Part shown: in pieces, positions 1 to 7,612 of the stretch
Position numbering within the stretch: position 1 is the first letter of the stretch
Layout: each line of letters begins with the position of its first letter
Source: CBDVAK01 sp965371945
Lineage (GTDB): Bacteria > Pseudomonadota > Gammaproteobacteria > Competibacterales > JAHEDQ01
Assembly: GCA_965371945.1 (NCBI GenBank)
Contig: CBDVAK010000054.1
Location: 1-15,138 of the forward strand
Direction of reading: 5' to 3'
Length of the DNA stretch: 15,138 nucleotides
Notes under the pieces: model-generated
The model's input: the letters and a program-made list of their open reading frames with translations, nothing else
Told to the model about the DNA's origin: nothing
Database searches by the model: none
Program-made: the position numbers and the translations under genes

Positions 1-141
1 CAAGGTGCGGGCAGGATTCGCAATTTCAAGACCCCACGATGATCGAATTTTCTAGCCCGTGGCAACGACACGGCGCGCAGTATGCCGTGGGTATACACTG
101 GCGCACCTTCGTCCTCGCGCGGAAAATCGGCCGGGTTGCCC

Positions 142-795
142 ATGAACAAGCGCCACCACCTGCATCTCAAACCTGTGGGAATCGATACCTATCGTGAGAA
201 CGTGGTCTACATGCACCGCGAGTGCCGCTTGTACAGGACCGAGGGCTTTCAGGCCCTCAGCAAGATCGAAATCCGCTGCGGCAGCAGCACCGTCCAGGGT
301 GTGCTCAACGTGGTCGATGATTCCTCGATACTCGAACCAGGCGACCTGGGTCTGTCGGAACAGGCTTTCGCGCGCCGCGGCGCCAAGGTTCGCAACATGC
401 GAGAGGCCATGTACTTGCGGCGATTGTTCGAATTCGTAGGCGCTCACATGAACCTGCATCTCGAAGTGGTCATCACCGACGGCCGCCAACCGGTCGGCCG
501 CGGCATCGGCCCGGTCCTGGAAGCTCGACAGCCGATTCCCGGCTCCGGCTCGAGAGGTTCCGAGGTAATGCAGATCTGCGGTTTCGAAGACGATCGCCGA
601 CAGGGTTCCCGGCTCGCAAAAGCACTGGGGCTCAGCTACACAGAGATTGACATCCATCGTTTTCCAGACGGCGAAAGCCTGGTCAGATTGCCCGAGCTGG
701 TATCCAATCACCTGGTACTGGTGAGAACACTCGATCACCCCAGCAACCGAATCTCGCTGACGCCCATACTGGCTGCGGCGCTCCGGGGCGGGTGA
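142..795 (+). pseudogene. Collapsed remnant of a thymidine/AMP phosphorylase-family gene fused to a PRPP synthetase fragment
   Basis: This reading frame is a mosaic. Residues 1 to about 80 (from ATG 142) match the N-terminal domain of the archaeal-type thymidine/AMP phosphorylase family, with the conserved GIDTY and VVYMHREC stretches. Residues about 85-129 match a much later part of the same family, including DGRQPVGRGIGP-LEAR. The roughly 250 residues expected between them, with most of the catalytic domain, are absent. A short Gly/Ser-rich linker follows, and from residue 143 the frame continues as the start of a PRPP synthetase. An intact family member is about 500 residues, so this cannot be an active phosphorylase. 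All joints are in frame. The final TGA overlaps the next gene's ATG by one base, so translation of the remnant may still help translate the downstream gene. An in-frame GTG/ATG start further upstream (from about 82) is possible but matches nothing. An assembly error is an alternative explanation. Confidence 0.72.
568..795 (+). pseudogene. N-terminal fragment of ribose-phosphate pyrophosphokinase (PRPP synthetase)
   Basis: The last 75 codons of the mosaic frame look like the start of a PRPP synthetase: a short beta strand, then LAKALG, then HRFPDGES-VRLPE, where FPDGE is the family's conserved N-terminal motif, then a strand LVLVRTLDHP. Intact enzymes have about 300 residues. Here the frame ends after an alanine-rich helix, and the PRPP-binding loop and the rest of the catalytic domain are missing. 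The fragment keeps its own ATG at 568 with a GAGGT ribosome-binding sequence just before it, as if an intact gene once began there. PRPP synthetase next to a phosphorylase of this family is an arrangement I recall from other proteobacteria and cannot check here. It fits a route between nucleotides, ribose 1,5-bisphosphate and PRPP. As it stands the fragment cannot be catalytic. Confidence 0.68.
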
Positions 796-1457
796 TGCCG
801 AAACTACCTGGCAACCTGTTGTTGCTGATCATCGCCAGCGCGCTGCTGGTCACCTTTGTGCAGATTCAAATTGTCACAATCGCTTTCGCGAAACTGGGAC
901 TGTCAGCCGAGGCGGGGATTCTGTGGCTGGTTTCATCGCTCGCCGGCAGCCTCGTAAACCTGCCACTGGCAACCATCAAAGTGCCGCAGCCCGATCAGCG
1001 GTTCGGTCCCCAGCCGTTGCAGCAACTTCTGAAGATGCCAACAATGCCATTCAGCGGGTCTACCCTGATTGCGATCAACGTCGGTGGCTGCCTGGTACCG
1101 GTGGGGTTCTCGATCTGGCTATGGCGGCACATCCCGCTGGGTGCGGACCGGATCCTGATTGCGATCGCACTGGTGAGCCTGGTCTGTTATCTGACCAGCC
1201 GCCCGGTACCCAGGCTTGGCATCGCCATGCCGCTGTTGGTGGCGCCGGTCACTGCCGCCTTGTGTGGCACCTTGCTGGGTGGCGAGGCCAGCGCCACACT
1301 GGCCTATATCTCGGGCACACTGGGAGTGTTGCTGGGGGCGGATCTGATGCGTTTGCGTGAAGTACGCTTTCTGGGCGCGGCGGTCGCATCGATCGGTGGC
1401 GCGGGAACCTTTGACGGCATTTTTCTGACCGGAGTGGTGGCCGTGCTGCTGGCATGA
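795..1457 (+). CDS. DUF1614 family multi-pass membrane protein
   Basis: This encodes a 220-residue, very hydrophobic protein with about six or seven membrane segments. The sequence matches the DUF1614 family: an N-terminal helix, a segment around SLAGSLVNLPL, INVGGCLVPV, the pair GTLGVLLGADL, and the C-terminal signature SIGGAGTFDGIFLTG. Length and motif order fit a complete family member. Function is unknown; conserved Gly/Asp motifs within membrane segments could suggest a channel, transporter or membrane enzyme, but nothing in the sequence decides. I chose ATG 795 because it overlaps the preceding TGA by one base (TGATG) and has GGGG six bases upstream. A GTG three bases earlier is also possible. 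The stop overlaps the next gene's ATG by four bases (ATGA), so the gene is translationally coupled to the two GTPases. Confidence 0.85.
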   Translation: MPKLPGNLLLLIIASALLVTFVQIQIVTIAFAKLGLSAEAGILWLVSSLAGSLVNLPLATIKVPQPDQRFGPQPLQQLLKMPTMPFSGSTLIAINVGGCLVPVGFSIWLWRHIPLGADRILIAIALVSLVCYLTSRPVPRLGIAMPLLVAPVTAALCGTLLGGEASATLAYISGTLGVLLGADLMRLREVRFLGAAVASIGGAGTFDGIFLTGVVAVLLA

Positions 1458-2938
1458 AACCAATCGTACCGATCCGAATACTGATCACCGCGGTAGCCAG
1501 CCTGGCCACCGCCCTGGTGTTGATCATGCTGCTGGTGCTCACCGACACCGCATTGTCGGTATGGCAGCGCATGCAGGACACTCCCGTGTGGTTTCTGATC
1601 GGATGGCCGCTGTTCATCGTCGCCGTGGCGGCGCTGGTCGGATGGAAAGCCTGGCGTTTCCTGTCACCAGCCAAACCCACCTCGCGGCAACGCCGGCAGG
1701 CGCAGGTGCCCCTCGATGAACCAACGCTGCAAAAGCGCCTGCAAACCCGTCAGACCCAGGGTGTGGATACCGCCGACGCTGCCCGGGAATTGCAGGAACT
1801 CGATCGTCGACGCGCCGCCGGCGTCGTTCACGTGGCACTGTTTGGCGAGATCAGCTCGGGCAAATCATCGTTGATCAAGGCCCTGCTGCCTGGTCTCGAA
1901 GTCGAAACAGGTCCGCTCGGCGGCACCACCAGGGAGGTCACCCACTACAGCTGGACCAGCAGCAAGGGGGACCGCCTGGTGCTGAGCGATATGCCGGGCC
2001 TCAACGAGGCCGATGGCGACCTGGATAAAGATGCTCGCGCCGAAGCGACACGAGCCCATGCCATCATCTATGTTTGCGAAGGTGATCTGACCCGAACCCA
2101 GCTCGCCGAACTCCAGCAGCTGTTGACTTTCGACAAACCCATGATCGGGGCCATCAACAAGATCGACCTGCTCAACGAGCAGGATCTGCAGGCAATTGCG
2201 TCGCGACTGCGGGAAAGACTGGGTGAAGACGTCCCCATCGTCACGGTGACCGCGGGCGCGCTGCGCGAGGTAACGCTGGAGCATCCGGACGGCTCTGTCG
2301 AATCGGGCACGCGAGCGTTGCCGGCGGCGGTGGAACCACTGCGCCAGGCTTTGCAGGATGTGCTCGATCGCGACCCCGAAGTACTGGACCAGCTACGCGA
2401 CGCAGCAGTCTTCGACCTGGCCGCCAACCATCTGGATACGGCAACGCGCGAGTTCCGGCGCAGGGAGAGTGAATTGATCGTGCGTTCCCATGCCCGCAAG
2501 GCGATGCTGGGTTCACTGGCGGCGGTGGGCCCCGGAACCGATGTGCTGGTGCAAGGCTACCTGGGCATGTCGATGATGAAAGCGCTGGCCGGTCTCTACG
2601 GTCTATCGCCCAAGGAGATGGACCTCAACCGGTTTATGGAACTGGCCACCCGCCACGTCGACCACCGGCTCAACATACTGCTGGCGATTTCGGGCAATGT
2701 ATTGAAAGCATTTCCGGGGGTCGGCACGGTCACCGGGGGACTGGCGCACGCAGTGGCGTACGGGCTGATTTTCGACAGTCTGGGCCGTGCTGCGGCGAAG
2801 GCACTGGACAGTCGCGGCAACCTGGCGCCCGACCTGACACTGAAGATATTCGAGGACACACTGGGTGAGAATCTGGAATCGCGTGCGAAACGCCTGGCAG
2901 GGCTTGTTCTCTCCAAGAAAGAAGACGATCCGGGCTGA
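1454..2938 (+). CDS. Membrane-anchored Era-like GTPase with C-terminal DUF697 domain
   Basis: A 494-residue protein. Two N-terminal membrane helices (about residues 8-30 and 45-65) are followed by a basic linker and a complete G domain: G1 GEISSGKS at 131-138, G2 threonines at 158-159, G3 DMPG at 179-182, G4 NKID at 235-238, and G5 TAG at 266-268. The C-terminal part (from about 350) has the glycine-rich, hydrophobic character of DUF697, the domain seen in YcjF-like proteins. It probably binds and hydrolyses GTP at the inner membrane; the partner and process are unknown. The start ATG overlaps the DUF1614 stop by four bases. The 3' end overlaps the next GTPase gene by 74 bases. GTPase assignment is firm and domain naming fairly firm; biological role is not assignable. 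Confidence 0.87.
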   Translation: MKPIVPIRILITAVASLATALVLIMLLVLTDTALSVWQRMQDTPVWFLIGWPLFIVAVAALVGWKAWRFLSPAKPTSRQRRQAQVPLDEPTLQKRLQTRQTQGVDTADAARELQELDRRRAAGVVHVALFGEISSGKSSLIKALLPGLEVETGPLGGTTREVTHYSWTSSKGDRLVLSDMPGLNEADGDLDKDARAEATRAHAIIYVCEGDLTRTQLAELQQLLTFDKPMIGAINKIDLLNEQDLQAIASRLRERLGEDVPIVTVTAGALREVTLEHPDGSVESGTRALPAAVEPLRQALQDVLDRDPEVLDQLRDAAVFDLAANHLDTATREFRRRESELIVRSHARKAMLGSLAAVGPGTDVLVQGYLGMSMMKALAGLYGLSPKEMDLNRFMELATRHVDHRLNILLAISGNVLKAFPGVGTVTGGLAHAVAYGLIFDSLGRAAAKALDSRGNLAPDLTLKIFEDTLGENLESRAKRLAGLVLSKKEDDPG

Positions 2939-4247
2939 CGAACCCGCACGCACGACCGGCGGCGACCAGCATCTCGAACTGGCACGCGAGAGTCTGCGCG
3001 ATCTGTTGCAGGACGCGCGGGTCCCCGAGCAGGTTCGGGAGGAACTGGCTGCCGACTATTCCCAGGTGGAAGTGCTGCTGGAACGGCTGGAACACGAACA
3101 GGTGCACATCGCCGTGTTCGGACGCGTCAGTGTCGGCAAGTCCGCGCTGATCAATGCGCTGCTGGGCGAGGACCGGTTCCGCACCAGCCCGTTGCACGGC
3201 GAAACCGTGGATGCCCAGGGCGCGCACTGGACCCGCTACAGCGCCGGCAACGTCATGCTGATCGACACACCAGGCATCGACGAAGTAGCCGGCGAAACCC
3301 GCGAACGGCTGGCGCGGGAGGTGGCGGTGCACAGCGATCTGGTGGTGTTCGTGGTAGACGGTGATATCACCGCCACCGAACTGCAGGCGCTGCGGGAACT
3401 GGCGCAACGACAAAATCAACTGGTGCTCGCTCTCAACAAGGCGGACCGTTATCGCAGTTCGCAACTGGAACAATTGCTGGACGGATTGCGTCAACAGTGC
3501 GCGGATGTGGTGCCCGCCGCGCACATCGTCGCCTGCAGCGCCCAACCGGCGCCGACGACGGTCATTCGTATTGACCGCGACGGCAACGAACAGGAAACCG
3601 AACGTCAGCCGGCAGCCGATGTCGGTGAGCTGAGAGACCTGCTGTGGAGGATCCTGGATCAGGAAGGTAAGAGCCTGGCAGCCGTGAATGCCGGCTTGTT
3701 CGCAGGAGAACTGAGCGATCAGGTCGCACAGCGCATCCTCGAGGTGCGCCAGAGCGTGGCGGAACGGGTCATCCGCAACTACGCACTGGGCAAAGGACTG
3801 GGGGTGGCGCTCAACCCGATCCCGGTGGCAGACCTGCTGGCGTTGGCCGCGGATGGCGCCATGATCATGCATCTGGGGCGCGTCTACGGGGTGCCGGTGA
3901 CCCGTTCCGAAGCCGGTGCGCTGATTCGCACCATCGCCGCTCAGATCACCCTGTTGATGGGCACGGTGTGGGGGGTGTCACTGCTGTCCTCGGTACTCAA
4001 GGGGGTAAGCCTGGGTCTGTCCACGCTGATCACCGCAAGCGCGCAAGGTGCTGTCGCCTACTACGGCAGCTACGTTATCGGACGCGCAGCCAACAGCTAT
4101 TTCGCACAGGGGCGCTCGTGGGGACCCGGCGGGGCCAAGCAAACCGTGCGGAAAATTCTCGCCGATATCGACGGCGACACGGTGCTCGCCAATGCCCGCG
4201 AAGACATCCTGCAGCGACTGCGACGTTCCGGCAAGTCGACTGCCTGA
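2865..4247 (+). CDS. Second Era-like GTPase with C-terminal DUF697 domain
   Basis: A 460-residue paralogue-like partner of the preceding GTPase. It lacks the N-terminal membrane pair and instead begins with an amphipathic, basic-aromatic helix (MRIWNRVRNAWQGLF) that could bind the membrane surface. The G domain is complete: G1 GRVSVGKS at 86-93, G3 DTPG at 134-137, G4 NKAD at 191-194, and G5 CSA at 224-226. From about 300 comes a DUF697-like region with several hydrophobic segments. The start is GTG 2865, inside the upstream gene; this 74-base overlap is supported by the plausible N-terminal helix but not by a strong ribosome-binding site. It ends 22 bases before a converging gene. Having two different DUF697 GTPases in one operon suggests they may act as a heterodimer or on one pathway (inference). 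Confidence 0.85.
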   Translation: MRIWNRVRNAWQGLFSPRKKTIRADEPARTTGGDQHLELARESLRDLLQDARVPEQVREELAADYSQVEVLLERLEHEQVHIAVFGRVSVGKSALINALLGEDRFRTSPLHGETVDAQGAHWTRYSAGNVMLIDTPGIDEVAGETRERLAREVAVHSDLVVFVVDGDITATELQALRELAQRQNQLVLALNKADRYRSSQLEQLLDGLRQQCADVVPAAHIVACSAQPAPTTVIRIDRDGNEQETERQPAADVGELRDLLWRILDQEGKSLAAVNAGLFAGELSDQVAQRILEVRQSVAERVIRNYALGKGLGVALNPIPVADLLALAADGAMIMHLGRVYGVPVTRSEAGALIRTIAAQITLLMGTVWGVSLLSSVLKGVSLGLSTLITASAQGAVAYYGSYVIGRAANSYFAQGRSWGPGGAKQTVRKILADIDGDTVLANAREDILQRLRRSGKSTA

Positions 4248-4269
4248 ACGCTTCAGACCCTCCACCCCG

Positions 4270-4851
4270 TCAGCGGGTATCTGCCGGTGCCCGGGGTCGC
4301 GGCTGAAAACCGAAACGCCCGGCCAACTGCTGAGACTGGATTCTGCCGACCCGCAAGGTCACGCCCGCCACTGTCAAAGTCAGATCCGAGTCACCCGCAG
4401 CCCCCGATGTGTCCACAAGCAGATCCGATTCCTGCGCGGGCCGCCCGCCAGGGCCTCGCAAGCGGTCCGCCAAGCCGGCCAGATCACGATCATCGACCAC
4501 ACCCACGCCCGCTGTTCCCGCCAACAATACGCTGCCGGTTTCATCGATCAGCGCATGTTCGGGGGTAGCCGGCAAAACGCCCGTGTGTGCCCGCAGACTA
4601 CCGTCAGGTTGCAGATGATAGACCCAGGGCGTGTACTGCAGGCTTACGAATACCCGCTGGGGCCCGTTCTGGAAGAACCAGCGGCCGGTGCCGTCGCTCT
4701 GGTAGTTGCGGTTGATGAACTCGATCAGACCACGATGACTGATCGTCTCCTCGCGCAGCCGCCACCGCCCGCGGCGATCCAGAGACAGCCAGTCATACAG
4801 GTCGGGGACCTCGGGCCACCGCGCCATGGCACGCAAGACTGCCTCATCCAT
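4270..4851 (-). CDS. Conserved protein of unknown function downstream of pgeF
   Basis: A 193-residue soluble-looking protein with no signal peptide or membrane segment. The N-terminal 125 residues are rich in aromatic and charged residues (MARWPEVPDLYDWLSLDRRG, then FINRNY, then GRWFFQNGPQRVFV). They resemble a proteobacterial family of unknown function that I recognise from memory without being sure of its DUF number. The C-terminal 50 residues look less constrained. I chose ATG 4851: the first residues (MDEAVLRAMARWP) look like a true N-terminus, and it overlaps the pgeF stop by eight bases, so the two are probably translated together. The in-frame extension up to 5091 is only antisense to, or out of frame with, pgeF and is rejected. 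No catalytic motif is visible. Confidence 0.75.
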   Translation of the reverse strand: MDEAVLRAMARWPEVPDLYDWLSLDRRGRWRLREETISHRGLIEFINRNYQSDGTGRWFFQNGPQRVFVSLQYTPWVYHLQPDGSLRAHTGVLPATPEHALIDETGSVLLAGTAGVGVVDDRDLAGLADRLRGPGGRPAQESDLLVDTSGAAGDSDLTLTVAGVTLRVGRIQSQQLAGRFGFQPRPRAPADTR

Positions 4852-5701
4852 CTGCGCTGTCCGTATGCCCGGGCTGCACGCGGTGATCGAGCCAGACCAG
4901 GCTCGCCATGCGCCCGGTGCGGGCAGTACGCCGGTATGAGAAGAAGCGTCGGGAATCGGTCCAGGTACACCAGTGCCCGCCCGACACCTCGACGACACCC
5001 TCGGCGGCCAGTCGCAAACGCGCCAGCGCGACCAGATCCGCCAGCCAACGACCACCCGGGGAAGGTCTGAAACAGCCGGCGGCCGACTCATCGGTCACCA
5101 TGAACGCCGTGCGTACCTCATCACCCACTTCGAACGCCAGCGGCCCGATGGCGGGGCCCAGCCAGGCCATGATCTGTCGCGGGTCCACATTCATGGCCCG
5201 TACCGTGGCCTCCAGGACGCCGGCCACCAAGCCGCGCCAGCCGGCGTGTGCCGCGGCCACCGTGGTGCCTGCGCGGTCGCAGAACAGGGCCGGCATACAA
5301 TCGGCACCCATCACCACACACACCGGTCCGGGGAAACGCGCCACGCTGCCATCGGCCTCTGGCGCGGCGACGATCATATCGGCATCCAACACCCGGACGC
5401 CGTGGACCTGTCGGAGCCAGGCCGGCTCACCGGGCAGTTCCAGACCCAGTTGCAGCAGTTCACGGTTGCGGGCAACTGCACCCGGATCGTCGCCACTGAA
5501 TTGACCGAGATTGAGGCTGTCGAAAGGCGCCCGGCTGACGCCCCCCAGGCGAGTGGTGCTGGCAGCTCTCACCCACGGTGGCGCCGGCCACTCAGGCACC
5601 AGCCAGCTGATGCCGGTCGCAGGCGCCACCCCGGAAGTGTCGCGATTCCCCGAGCCGATATTGCCACCACCATCCCTGGCTATGGACGGATTAGCGGTCA
5701 T
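4844..5701 (-). CDS. pgeF: Peptidoglycan editing factor / purine nucleoside phosphorylase YfiH family
   Basis: This belongs to the multicopper-oxidase-fold YfiH/YlmD/LACC1 family. Members carry out zinc-dependent phosphorolysis or deamination of purine nucleosides, and in E. coli prevent mis-incorporation of serine into peptidoglycan. The metal and active-site residues are all present: His in RQVHG (about H100), Cys in GADCMP (about C135) and His in AAHAGWRGL (about H152). The family hallmark STTRLGGVS lies near the N-terminus. At 285 residues it is about 40 longer than E. coli YfiH because of a glycine-rich N-terminal extension. The start could therefore be a later codon such as GTG 5629. 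I chose ATG 5701 because it overlaps the rluD stop by 11 bases, matching the rluD-yfiH coupling seen in enterobacteria. It overlaps the downstream unknown gene by eight bases. Confidence 0.92.
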   Translation of the reverse strand: MTANPSIARDGGGNIGSGNRDTSGVAPATGISWLVPEWPAPPWVRAASTTRLGGVSRAPFDSLNLGQFSGDDPGAVARNRELLQLGLELPGEPAWLRQVHGVRVLDADMIVAAPEADGSVARFPGPVCVVMGADCMPALFCDRAGTTVAAAHAGWRGLVAGVLEATVRAMNVDPRQIMAWLGPAIGPLAFEVGDEVRTAFMVTDESAAGCFRPSPGGRWLADLVALARLRLAAEGVVEVSGGHWCTWTDSRRFFSYRRTARTGRMASLVWLDHRVQPGHTDSADG

Positions 5702-6638
5702 GGGACCCGAACTGCGCACGCAGGGTGTCGATCAGATGGCTCATATCGGCGGGCACGGGTGCCTGCCATTCCATAGGCTGCCCGCTGACAGGGTGGATCA
5801 GGCCAAGGCTGCGAGCGTGCAACGCCTGACGACCAAATTGCGCCAGCAATGTGGCCACCTGGTCCGACAATCCACGCCACGGCCGCTGCCTGCGACCATA
5901 GACCGGGTCACCGACCAGGGGGTGACCGATATGGGTCATATGCACCCGAATCTGATGAGTCCGTCCGGTATCCAGGCGCACAGTGACAACCGTACAGGCA
6001 CCGAGCACTGCCTGGCGCTCAAAGAATGTCCGGGCCGGCTTGCCCGATGCCACCACGGCCATGCGCTTGCGATCGACCGGGTGGCGACCGATCGGAGCAT
6101 CCACCTGACCTTTGATTCCCGGATCACCCCACACCAGCGCACAATACTGTCGCTTCATCTGCCGCGCCTGCAGCTGGGCGACCAGGGCACTGTGGGCACG
6201 CAGACTACGCGCCACCACCAGTAACCCGGTGGTGTCCTTGTCGAGGCGGTGGACCAGACCGGCACGCGGTAACCGGGCCAGATCGCCGTCGTAGTGCAGC
6301 AGGGCGTTGACCAGAGTGCCGTCCGGGTTGCCGGCCGCAGGATGCACCACCAGGCCGGCCGGTTTGTCGACCACCAGCAGATCGCTGTCGCTGTAAACGA
6401 TATCGAGCGGCAAATCCTGCGCCCGCAGAGCGGGGTCTCTGTCAACGACTGCATCGATCTCGACGCGCTCGCCGCCAAACACTTTCTGGCGGGGTTGACG
6501 GTGGCCGCCATCGACGCGCACCTGGCCATCCCGTATCCAGGTCTGCAGCCGGCTGCGCGAGTAGTCGGGGAACAGGCGCGACAGCGCCACATCCAGACGT
6601 TGACCGGCACACTCGGCAGGAATCCGGCAACGCAACAT
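5691..6638 (-). CDS. rluD: 23S rRNA pseudouridine synthase RluD
   Basis: This 315-residue enzyme converts uridines 1911, 1915 and 1917 (E. coli numbering) in helix 69 of 23S rRNA to pseudouridine, needed for good ribosome assembly. It has an N-terminal S4-type RNA-binding domain (GQRLDVALSRLFPDYSRSRLQTWI at about 12-35), then the catalytic domain with DKPAGLVVHP, the signature HRLDKDTTGLL (catalytic Asp about 133) and RTHQIRVHM. Length fits the E. coli enzyme (326). I chose ATG 6638 because the protein then begins just before the S4 domain and GGACGAG lies at a good distance upstream. The longer frame to 6788 would run through the divergent promoter region. It is transcribed away from bamD, the same arrangement as in E. 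coli. Confidence 0.93.
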   Translation of the reverse strand: MLRCRIPAECAGQRLDVALSRLFPDYSRSRLQTWIRDGQVRVDGGHRQPRQKVFGGERVEIDAVVDRDPALRAQDLPLDIVYSDSDLLVVDKPAGLVVHPAAGNPDGTLVNALLHYDGDLARLPRAGLVHRLDKDTTGLLVVARSLRAHSALVAQLQARQMKRQYCALVWGDPGIKGQVDAPIGRHPVDRKRMAVVASGKPARTFFERQAVLGACTVVTVRLDTGRTHQIRVHMTHIGHPLVGDPVYGRRQRPWRGLSDQVATLLAQFGRQALHARSLGLIHPVSGQPMEWQAPVPADMSHLIDTLRAQFGSHDR

Positions 6639-6799
6639 CAGCGGCTCGTCCGCGAGTTGGTTGGTGGTGTTGGTCGGGCCAACAGCATGGGGATCGATAC
6701 CGTTCAATTGCGTTATACTCGCGCGGTTCCTGGAACCACCAAGGCGATTTCCGTCAATCGCCTGAGTGTCTCTAATCGTCTGTGTCACGCCGGGTTGCC
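6639..6799. promoter_or_regulatory. Divergent promoter region between rluD and bamD
   Basis: This 161-bp gap separates two divergent genes and should hold promoters for both. The clearest element is TATACT at 6714-6719 on the + strand, a good sigma-70 -10 box for bamD. No convincing -35 box sits 16-18 bases upstream. On the - strand the same place reads TATAAC (6712-6717), with TTGGTG 19 bases upstream as a weak -35 candidate for rluD, so the two promoters may overlap back to back. Downstream of the + strand box are two small inverted repeats: GGTTCC-T-GGAACC at 6725-6737 and a stronger one at 6742-6763. No strong ribosome-binding sequence is seen before bamD. Confidence 0.45.
6742..6763 (+). 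repeat. Perfect hairpin in the bamD leader
   Basis: AGGCGATT and AATCGCCT form a perfect 8-bp stem around a six-base loop (TCCGTC). It lies between the presumed bamD -10 box and the bamD start, 36 bases before the ATG, so it would be in the 5' leader of the transcript. The left arm and loop share AGGCGATTTCCGTCAA with the tandem repeat just after bamD. No T-run follows, so it is not a standard terminator. Confidence 0.6.
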
Positions 6800-7612
6800 A
6801 TGCGAATTCTGAAATTGCTGCTGGTATTGCTCCTGTTGCTCGGATCGCTGCAGGGCTGCTCGTTGTTTGCCGGCAAGAAGGACAAGACCGAAGGCTGGTC
6901 GGCCAACCAGCTCTATACCACCGGACAGGAGTCGATGCGCGAGGGCGACTACGAACAGGCGATCGAGTACTTCAACATCCTCCAGGCCCGCTATCCGTTC
7001 GGCCGCTATTCCCAGCAGGCCATGCTGCAGACAGCATACGCCAACTACAAGTTCGATGAGGCTGACCAGGCCATCGCCACCCTCGACCGCTTTATACGAA
7101 CCTATCCCCGTCATCCTTTTGTGGATTATGCCTACTATCTGAAAGGGCTGGTCAACTTTTACCGGACCACCAGCCTGCTCGACCGCATCGCGCCCCGCGA
7201 CCCGACCCGTACCGACACTGTGGCGGCACGCCAGTCCTATCGCGACTTCGAGGAGCTGACCAAGCGATTTCCGGAAAGCAAGTATGCCACCGATGCCTAC
7301 GAGCGTATGGCGTTCCTGCACAACAACCTCGCCACCTACGAGGTCAACGTGGCCGATTACTATATGCGCCGTGAGGCCTACGTGGCTGCGGCCAACCGTG
7401 GCCGCTATGTGCTGGAGAACTATGCGCTGGCGCCTGCCGCGGAAGACGCAGTCGCGGTCATGGCGCTGGCCTATATCAAGCTCGGCAAATATCGTCTGGC
7501 CTATGATGCCGGGCGGGTATTGAAAGCCAATATCCCAAATTCCGAATATCTTCCACAAATACAGCGGGAACTGGAAGAAGCGAACTGGAGTCTTCCCGAA
7601 CCGCTGACTTGA
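6800..7612 (+). CDS. bamD: Outer-membrane assembly lipoprotein BamD (YfiO/ComL)
   Basis: BamD is an essential lipoprotein of the BAM complex. It sits on the inner face of the outer membrane, binds BamA and helps fold beta-barrel proteins. The 270-residue product begins with a lipoprotein signal: MRILK, a leucine-rich stretch and the lipobox LQGC, so the mature protein would start at Cys20. The rest is tetratricopeptide-like helical repeats. Typical family sequences are GDYEQAIEYFNILQARYPFGRYSQQA near the start, then HPFVDYAYYLKGLVNFY, the DPTRTDTVAARQSYRDFEELTKRFPESKYA stretch and a terminal repeat with LPQIQREL. Length is close to E. coli BamD (245). I chose ATG 6800 because it gives a compact signal peptide; a GTG at 6782 is in frame. 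Divergent from rluD-pgeF as in E. coli. Confidence 0.95.
   Translation: MRILKLLLVLLLLLGSLQGCSLFAGKKDKTEGWSANQLYTTGQESMREGDYEQAIEYFNILQARYPFGRYSQQAMLQTAYANYKFDEADQAIATLDRFIRTYPRHPFVDYAYYLKGLVNFYRTTSLLDRIAPRDPTRTDTVAARQSYRDFEELTKRFPESKYATDAYERMAFLHNNLATYEVNVADYYMRREAYVAAANRGRYVLENYALAPAAEDAVAVMALAYIKLGKYRLAYDAGRVLKANIPNSEYLPQIQRELEEANWSLPEPLT

Noticed and set aside
1..141. Short upstream frames, including a 52-codon frame from ATG 39 and the in-frame extension of the mosaic gene to 82
   Set aside because: No similarity that I recognise, no good ribosome-binding site, and the recognisable phosphorylase sequence starts at ATG 142.
52..738. Long reverse-strand open frame opposite the phosphorylase/PRPP synthetase remnant
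   Set aside because: The residues on the + strand match known families; the reverse product looks like a complement shadow.
2730..3872. 380-codon reverse-strand open frame opposite the two GTPase genes
   Set aside because: Its His/Gln/Arg-rich product matches nothing and the opposite strand encodes complete G motifs; high-GC genes often leave such shadows.
4048..5070. 340-codon + strand open frame across the GTPase end and the converging genes
   Set aside because: It spans two genes on opposite strands with clear families or coupling, and its Pro/Arg-rich product is typical of a shadow frame.
4852..5091. N-terminal extension of the unknown gene downstream of pgeF
   Set aside because: It lies wholly within the pgeF coding region in another frame; the ATG at 4851 overlapping the pgeF stop is a better start.
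6639..6788. Longer rluD start in the divergent gap
   Set aside because: The added 50 residues are unlike any RluD N-terminus and would cover the bamD promoter region.
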